A DNA stretch of 40,097 bases, taken from Gnetum montanum (Eukaryota; Streptophyta; Gnetopsida; Gnetales; Gnetaceae). Below the pieces are notes generated by a model. The model did no database searches. It saw only the letters and a list, made by a program, of their open reading frames with translations, and was not told the DNA's origin. The first letter of the stretch is position 1. Each line of letters opens with the position of its first letter. This document shows, one piece after another, positions 33,659 to 40,097 of this stretch. The position numbers and the translations under genes are program-made. The stretch lies in assembly GCA_015680685.1 (NCBI GenBank), contig MNCI01005996.1, positions 5,261 to 45,357 on the forward strand, in the 5' to 3' direction.

Positions 33659-35592
33659 TGGGAGAAGTTGGATGCTTCTAAGAAATTCAAATAGGTGTTC
33701 ATTATTTCAAATCTCTCCCTTTGCATTCAGTCATGGGGGAGATGGCCACCTATGCTGATCATTCTGGGCCCTCAGTTCTTTTAAGTTTTTGTTTTACACA
33801 TTTTTGTTTTGCATAGTTTTGTTTTACAAATTTCTTTAACTTTTCTTGTTTTTTTTACAACATCATTATGCTTTTTCATTTTGTGTGTGTGTGTGTGCGT
33901 GTGTGTGTTATCCATCTTGTAAGTTTGTCATTTAAGAAGTGTTCTTCATGATGGTATGAACTGTTTTTATATTGATTGCTAATGTTTGATTTTTACCTCT
34001 AAGTTATGATGTTGATACTAAGGTATGTTTCTTTTGATATGATAGGCAATGAGTCCACTTCATCTATACATCCACAAGTTTCTAAGGTCTCTCTCGGCTT
34101 GGAAATGTACAATCCCTTTCTAAATTAAATAAGAACTATAACGAATTGGTGACTGGGCATTTCTCAAACTAAGGAAGGACTCAAGGATTGAAAATGGTGT
34201 GACTTCAAGGGAACTTGATGCACTTGTGTTGGCCATTCTCTTGGGTGCTTGGATGTTTTCTTCTTGAGTTTTCTTACCATTTCAACGTTACCCAATTATC
34301 GAGAAGCTGAGTAAATAAAAATAACAAAGTCTTTGCATGGTGTGGTTCTCACACATAAACATATCAAAAAAAGAAAAAAAAGAAAAAAGAGAAAAGTGAG
34401 AATTTAAAGCACACCCCTTAGACGAAATAATTATTTGGGCTACAAGCACTGGTTATGGAACTAAAATAAAAATGTTCCCTCTAACTAAGGCCCTTCTCGC
34501 TTCCCATTCTCTCCTCCTTGTTTCGTTGGAATGGTGGTGGCTCTTGGGTAAAGGCATTTTTATTACTTCAAGGGGATGGATTGGTCGAATGCATTAATGT
34601 GAAGTCACCAGATGTGGTTTTTTTAAGGCCAGACTTGGAATGGGATTTGCTAAGTCACATTAACCATGAAACACACAAGGGGCTATACACCACCTTGTTC
34701 TTGGGATTCCATTCCATCCTCTTCTCTCCATCATTCTCTCCATTGTTCACCTCATTGCCAGTTGTATCATTAGTGTATATTTTGGTTGACACACTGACAT
34801 TCCTAGAGCCTACTAACTCTTTGTATGTGGGATTGTCAGGGCATTAAGGGCATGAGCTTACTTTGGGGAGGATCTACTAACATTCCTATTTGGTGCACCA
34901 GTTAAATTCTTTCCCTTAACATTTTGCAATTAACTCTATTGTGTTCATTTCCATCTTGACATCCATTTTATCGATGATATAGTTGTTTCTTTTTCTCCAT
35001 CTTTCTTGTTCTTTATTCTTTCTCCATTCTATTGCTACCAGAGGTTTGCGATTAGTCATGGGGGTCCTGGTCCAATTTTTTCAATTTTTTCCTAGCCCCT
35101 ACACCTTTGGTATCACCATGAATATATCTCCAGACCTGTATCAGCAATACCACAACTCAGCCAATGGACCTTTCACCAAAGCAAGGTATCAACTGCATTG
35201 TGATTCATTTATTCTTACTAATATAAATACTGTGTTGTATGTGCAGATGGAAATCATACAACAATGGATTGGATCTGGAGGGAACACTTGGAATGGAGCA
35301 AAGCTGAGGTAGCTATGCAAGGAGCAAGATCGATGACGTGCTTATGGATGGACAACAAAAGGCGCAATCTTGGCGTTGGCAGCAGAAAAACTTCTTTCTC
35401 TCTCTTTCTCTCTCAGCTACCAAATAAGGCCTAATGTCAAATGTATAAGGTGTTCACTCGTGTTGTCATGAACACCAGTTTTGTCTTATCTTGTAATGAT
35501 GATCTGTTCACATGTCATCCCATTAGTTCCATTTTGAGTCAATAGTCCCATACCATCCCAATATTTTGTAAGGAACTTAAGGATGAGTTTTT
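33659..35592 (+). other. Element B 3' region without pol
   Basis: Collinear with A 5658-7590: internal ATTCAGTCATGGGGG at 33725-33739, T-rich tract, TG run (33882-33910), then long non-coding sequence. It has small deletions relative to A (for example between about 34795 and 34800) and an A-rich insertion at 34368-34395. No pol motif is visible. Confidence 0.75.
34983..35312 (+). pseudogene. Conserved 3' ORF, element B copy
   Basis: Open from 34983. The part shared with A begins at ATG 35118 (NISPDLYQQYHNSANGPFTKARYQLH) and runs to a TAG at 35310. In A the frame continues through this point. The upstream extension is hydrophobic, but it is not open in A and so probably has no meaning. Function unknown. 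Confidence 0.4.
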
Positions 35593-35609
35593 ATTCAGTC
35601 ATGGGGGTA

Positions 35610-36269
35610 TGATGGGACGTGATATCGCATGGGCCGCGATATCGCGTCCGTCGCGATATCGTGGTGTGCCGCCAAATCTATAAATAAGAGGCGGCTCTTC
35701 CTTATTTCTCAATCTAGGCCTAGACCATAGTGAAACTCTGGTAGTTTTACCTCTCTAGAGATAGAATAATTTTCATGTGCCCGTAGTAGGAGCTCCAAAG
35801 TGAACGGATCTTTGTTCGAGCAAATATTGTACTTGAACACAAGTTTGTGTACGGAAATAAAGACAAACTTCTTGGATAAACCTTGCAGTGCATGGAATAG
35901 GCTAAATAGGACTTTATTTATTGTTTATTTTTAAAATGCTTTATTAGTTCATTAAATCTCTCTCAATCCTTCTCCCATAGTTAAGTGCATTCAGTACTAC
36001 CGCTTCGAGCACGTGCATTACGCTTGGTGATCCCAGCAACGACTAGCGTTTGGTAATCAAGGTTGCATTGGTTCAGGGTGTGAATGGTAAGTGGGAACAG
36101 ATGATGATGCTAGGTTAATTACGGCTTAGTTAGTTAGTTAAAGTTAGTTAATTATTCTCTTCACCATTCACCTCTTAGCATAGGAGATAAAACAGAAAAG
36201 ATATAAAAATCACATACCTCAGACTTACTTAACCATACAACTGTGACAAATACAAGTAAGTTTGGGAAG
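35610..36269 (+). repeat. Right (3') LTR of element B, 3'-truncated
   Basis: Starts TGATGGGACG after ATGGGGGTA. It has only three palindrome units (35617-35665) against six in the left LTR, and a TATA box at 35679. Homology stops after GTTTGGGAAG near 36269; about 180 bases of LTR end are lost and element E sequence follows directly. Confidence 0.9.
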
Positions 36270-36673
36270 GGCTCTCCACCATCTTTTTGATAAAATAGGA
36301 TTAGGGAATCATTAAATCCTTTTATCTTTGTAGATTCATAATGCTATTCTAACTAACAATCCTTGAGACATTGTGCCTTAGTGGGATGATAATCCCTGGC
36401 ATTACTATCCTACACCATGTACTCAACATGAAGTTCTTGGAGACCCCATTGTATAAGCATTTGTTGGAGCATTGTAGGAAAAGATTGATTGAGCAACAAC
36501 ATAATGTTACCCTTCATGTCAAGCCACCATAGTTGTTGATCATGGTGTAGGATGAAGGTGAAATTTGCTACATACTCATTAAGATGAGCATATACCACTT
36601 GGTATTGTTGAGGCATCGGTTGATGTACTCTGTTAGACTTGGGTGAAGAATCGCTTCTATGAGAAGAAGACAT
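36270..36673 (-). pseudogene. Element E gag, N-terminal part
   Basis: ATG at 36673-36671, MSSSHRSDSSPKSNRV, then PQQYQVVYAHLNEYVANFTFILHHDQQLWWLDMKGNIML, similar to the A and B gag starts. A stop lies at about 36410 and decayed sequence runs to the break at 36270. The ATG is present here, unlike A and B. Continuation lies at 9916, after a gap of about 1.1 kb compared with A. Confidence 0.83.
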
Positions 36674-36806
36674 TTTATGTTAGAAAAAAAATGGAGTGTG
36701 TTTCTAAATATTGTTATAGTAATCTTAAGATGTGATATGACTCTAAGGTTTGTTTCAATGATTTGAATAATTTTCACTAAATCCTAGATAGCACACAAAC
36801 TAAAAG

Positions 36807-36825
36807 GTCCCTAGCAACAGTGCCA
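36807..36825 (-). other. Element E primer-binding site, tRNA-Asp type (degraded)
   Basis: On the minus strand TGGCACTGTTGCTAGGGAC follows the LTR end after one base. It has transition differences from the tRNA-Asp complement. Confidence 0.75.
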
Positions 36826-36826
36826 A

Positions 36827-37605
36827 AGATGAGTGGTGAGGTACCCATATGTCCAACCATACGAATCACAAGCGTTCATGCATGATTTGGTCAAATTTCA
36901 TAGACCTTAAGTTCTTAAGTGCATTGGTTCTAAGACGTGAAATCTAATTGAAATGATCATTGTCTTCTCAGTTCAACTGAGGTATATGATTTTTATCATT
37001 TTGTATTTTATAAGTTTAATCACCTAAGACAAGAATGAAATGTATAGGAATTTAATATTTGATTAATCTACTACCTAGCTTGCCTAACATAAGTACCTAT
37101 TTCCACTCTCTAGACACATCCTGAATGCATGTAGCGTTGCTAGGTTACCAAACGTTAAGCGTATCTGGGTTACCAAGTGCTACACGTATGCTCGAAGTGG
37201 TCATGCTTGTGTTCATTAACAACTAGAAATTAATTGCTTAATGAAAATGCATTAAAGTAAAGTGCATGAATATCAAATTCATTAAAGGAAACATTAATCT
37301 ATTCTTAGTGCTGCAAGGATTATCAAAAGGGTTTGTTTTTATTCCCATCACACTGTTGTGTTCAGGTACATCAGTGCTTGAACAAAGATCCGTACACACT
37401 CAGAATCTTATTGCGGGCACTTAGAAAATATTCTAACTCTAGGGAAAGCAAACTACAAGAGCTTCACTATCTATAACAAAAATTGATATTTATAGGCTAG
37501 CATATAGCTTGTGATATTGGATATTCAACATCACATCTTGGGATCTGATATCGGATACTTGATATTGAGGCTCTAATATTGGAGCCAGTAAAACATGATT
37601 CATCA
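36827..37605 (-). repeat. 5' LTR of element E
   Basis: On the minus strand it starts TGATGAATCATG and ends CCACTCATCT (final A to T). It shares with the A-family LTRs the TATA region (CTATAAATATC), the block around GTGTACGGATCTTTGTTC and the terminal GTACCTCACCACTCATC. The U3 holds decayed GATATC-type units (37508-37590). It is more diverged than the A and B LTRs, in line with E being older. Confidence 0.85.
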
Positions 37606-39056
37606 CCAACTAATACCCTGCATTTCAAACATGCATAACAAATACATTGAGACTCCAAATTAAAATCTATTTGGACCTACGAGATTCATATTAAACACAT
37701 GACATATCTACATGCTAAAATCACATCCAAGCATCACATATCATAACACTACATTTCAAATGCACAAATCCAAGCATTCAAGATTATAAGAGGGATAGAT
37801 TTGATTTAGTTCTAATGTTATTTTAAGATAAGGTTTATGCCTCATAATTGAGATTGTTTATATTTAAAGAAATTATAGAAAGGCTACCAATCAAAGAATA
37901 TCTTTAGAGAGAGGGGGTAACATAGAATAGTAGCTACAACTTTAAGGCAAAAAAAAAGAGCTTCTAATAAAGGTTGAAAAATTACTTTATTTTTAATAAT
38001 ATTATATTTTTTTATTTTAGAGGCTCAAAGATGGAAAGCTTTCCGTTCTATTGTTATTTGTTAATAATTTTTGTTTGATGGGTTCTTTTATCTTTAGAAA
38101 GAGTTTTATCATTCTTTTTACAAGAAAAACTTTAGTAAGAAGTGAAACCCTATAAGGATGCTTTTGAATAATAGCATGGCTTAATCCTTTTCCTACTCTA
38201 GAGGGGAGATTTTTCATGATAGGTTGTAAGGATGAAAATTTGAAAAGGCATCCTTAAAACTATTAGGCTTTTTTTTACACTCTCTCTTCACTATTGATCT
38301 AATGTACTTAGATTTTTTTAAATATTATTATTTATTTTTTGGGATCCAAAACCTCCCTTCCCAAATAAATTTTGACATTTTTTGTATTCTTAAGCCTTTA
38401 GAAATTGAAGACTCTTCATAAATTTTTATTCCTGATTTTACTATTTTATCTTTTACTTATAAAAGAAATGCAAATCATGGAAGATCATTTGAACATTTAA
38501 TTGTATTAATTTGAAATTTTCTTTGATTGCAAGTTTAAATAAAGAAAAGTAGATGAATATAATTATTATGTTTAATTAAAAATAGTAGCTTACTTATATA
38601 GATCATCATCTAGAGCCACAATGCTCATCCCAATAAGTGGGTTTTGACATGATTGGTAGATAGCTTAGTTATATATTTAGAATATATATCCATAATATGG
38701 TCAAGAAAATGTTTTTTGTTAATGGAGAATAAGATTTTTGTATCAAAAAAATTTATGACATCTAGACAAAGAATATAATTTGTATATTAAAATTTTCATG
38801 ATTTTCGGATGAAGTATAAGGTTTTTTTATCAAAAAATTCATGATCTTCAAATGAAGAACAAAATTTGTATCTCCTTAATTGTACACTCTCCCTATTAAT
38901 GAATTCAAAATTGTATTCTTCTTCAAAAGATCATGACATTTTTTATAAACTCTACCCAATGAAAAATAATCCATGGGAAAATTTACTTATGTCTTGTATT
39001 TCCTGCCTTTTATTATAGATGAATTTTTCATTGTAAAGTTGTGGTTCTCTATTTTA
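37606..39056. other. AT-rich region left of the degraded tRNA-Met PBS; probable decayed LTR of element F in part
   Basis: No supported gene. A short minus frame at 38217-38017 (KNLPSRVGKGLSHAIIQKHPY) may be a fragment of a host gene, but I cannot assign it. The stretch 38700-38950 repeats AT-rich motifs with CATGAT-TTC-GATGAAG. Its position just before the PBS at 39057 suggests that the later part is an LTR; its start is not clear. Confidence 0.4.
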
Positions 39057-39236
39057 TGGTATTAAAGCCGATTTTGATTTCTTGAACACAAAAAGAGAAG
39101 TTCTAAGTTAGTGTGAAGTGGTGAAAATGTCTAGCATTATAGGTAAAAGAGGGAGAGGTATAGGTTATCATCAAAAAATGATAATAATGGACATTATTAA
39201 GGCCATGGATATTTTGCAAAGTTTTCAAGTCCAAAT
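39057..39236 (+). mobile_element. Element F: tRNA-Met PBS and gag start of another degraded LTR retrotransposon
   Basis: TGGTATTAAAGCCGATTTTG at 39057 resembles the tRNA-iMet PBS TGGTATCAGAGCC with C-to-T and G-to-A changes. An ATG at 39128 opens a short frame with a basic start (MSSIIGKRGRGIGY), a common gag N-terminus type. It is cut by LTR G at 39237. The lineage cannot be decided from so little. Confidence 0.5.
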
Positions 39237-40097
39237 TGATGAGACGTAGATTGCACAAGCCACGATATCGCGATCGACGCGATATTGCATCCCCTGCGAT
39301 ATCGCATACGTGATATCGCATACGCGATATTACGTCTTTCCCTGCGATATCGCGTACGCGATATCACGGTCCGCCGCCATATCTATAAATAAGAGGCGGC
39401 ACTCCCCTCATTTCAAATCATAGGCGTAAAGTAGCGAAGCTCTGGTGGATTGATCACCCCAGAGATAGAATATTTTCTATGTGCCTGCAGTAGGATTCCC
39501 CCAAGTGAACGGTTCTTTATTCGAGCAGCTTTGTACCTAAACGCAAGTTGTGTATGGCAATAAAGATGGGCTTTGTGGATAAACCTTGCAGTGCATGGAT
39601 AGGTTTAATTAATGTTATTTACTACTTTCCTAGTAACGCGGCATGAGTACGACTTGGTTACGAGCGTTGACGAACGTGTACAGCTAACTAAGGAATCAGC
39701 TACTCATCGCGAGTAGATTCTCTCAACCCTTTCCTCCTAGAACGTGGGACAAGTACGACTTGATTACGAGCATCTTCGGATGTGTATGGCTAGTCAAGGA
39801 ATCGGCTGCTTGTCACACTTAGGTTAGTTAAGTGCCTCAGTATGACCGCTTCGAGCACGTGCGTTACGTGTGGTAATCCCAGTAATGATTAGTGTTTGGT
39901 AGCCACAGTTGCACAGTCCAGGGTGTGTACGACAAGTGGGAACGGATGCTGACGCTAGGACTTAGTGCTATAGCTAGAGTTAGTTTTAGTTTCTCAACCC
40001 TTTACGGTTTAGCATAGGAGATAAACCGAAAAATACCAAAAAAATCATATACCTCAGACTTGCTTAACCATACACCGTGACACATACAAGCAAGCCT
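39237..40097 (+). repeat. LTR G: diverged A-family LTR, continuing past the window end
   Basis: Starts TGATGAGACG and has seven CGATATCG-type units (39260-39370), the best preserved here, and a TATA box at 39383. It follows the A-family LTR to about the point CATACACCGTGACACATACAAG, where the window ends. Two extra blocks around ACGTG-ACGAGTACGACTTG-TTACGAGC (39640-39680 and 39735-39775) are tandem and absent from A and B. It may be a 5' LTR or a solo LTR. Confidence 0.85.

Larger units (their letters stand above)
9917..36269 (+). mobile_element. Element B: second gag-PR-only Athila-like element, hosting two later insertions
   Basis: The left LTR begins TGATGGG at 9917. The internal sequence matches element A throughout: PBS 11946, gag from 12093, interrupted at 12553 by element C, resuming at 30851, then the 3' region and right LTR from 35610. 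The right LTR breaks off at 36269, so no right-hand TSD survives. With element C and the solo LTR removed, the layout equals that of A, including the pol deletion. It sits in the gag of element E. Confidence 0.88.

Noticed and set aside
38017-38217. 66-codon minus frame as a host gene
   Set aside because: It is short and isolated in AT-rich sequence, with no recognised domain or splice context. It is kept only as a possible fragment.

Overview
This window looks like a block of nested LTR retrotransposons from a land-plant nuclear genome, probably heterochromatin. No intact host gene is visible. The species cannot be named from the sequence. The evidence is: Ty3/gypsy gag, protease (PR), reverse transcriptase (RT), RNase H and integrase (IN) motifs; primer-binding sites (PBS) complementary to plant-type tRNA-Asp, tRNA-Asn and, degraded, tRNA-Met; TG...CA LTR ends; and 5-bp target-site duplications (TSDs). 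All coding regions are broken, mostly by stops that look like C-to-T or G-to-A changes.

Layout, oldest to youngest. Element E is an Athila-like Ty3/gypsy element on the minus strand. Its 5' LTR is 36827-37605 and its gag start is 36270-36673. After later insertions it resumes at 9916-8459 (gag end, PR) and 1410-1 (PR end, RT), then leaves the window on the left. Two related plus-strand elements of the same superfamily sit inside E. Element A (1411-8458) is complete, with LTRs, a tRNA-Asp PBS, TSD CCTTC, gag and PR, but no RT, RNase H or IN. Element B has the same structure: left LTR 9917-11944, internal pieces 11945-12553 and 30851-35609, right LTR 35610-36269 cut short by a deletion.

B was hit twice. 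A solo LTR (10578-11922, TSD AGGGG) lies in its left LTR. An 18.3-kb minus-strand Tat/Ogre-like element C (12554-30850, TSD GTTCC) lies in its gag. C carries gag, PR, RT, RNase H, a second (archaeal-type) RNase H and IN. Between PR and RT is a spacer of about 5.6 kb. It holds an eight-exon gene in the opposite direction (19801-23943, plus strand) that I do not recognise. The gene's splice sites and codon phases can be followed through to a stop codon and a possible polyadenylation signal. Arrays of short hairpins (AGTTTA plus a stem with a 6-nt loop) flank this spacer and also lie in C's 3' region.

The right end (37606-40097) holds AT-rich sequence, a degraded tRNA-Met-primed element F, and another diverged A-family LTR (G) cut by the window edge.

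Points to check first: the antisense gene inside C and its covarying hairpin arrays; the gag-PR-only A/B subfamily with a shared ATG-to-ATT start change, a second internal polypurine-like tract and a conserved 3' ORF; and the CGATATCG palindrome arrays upstream of the LTR TATA boxes.
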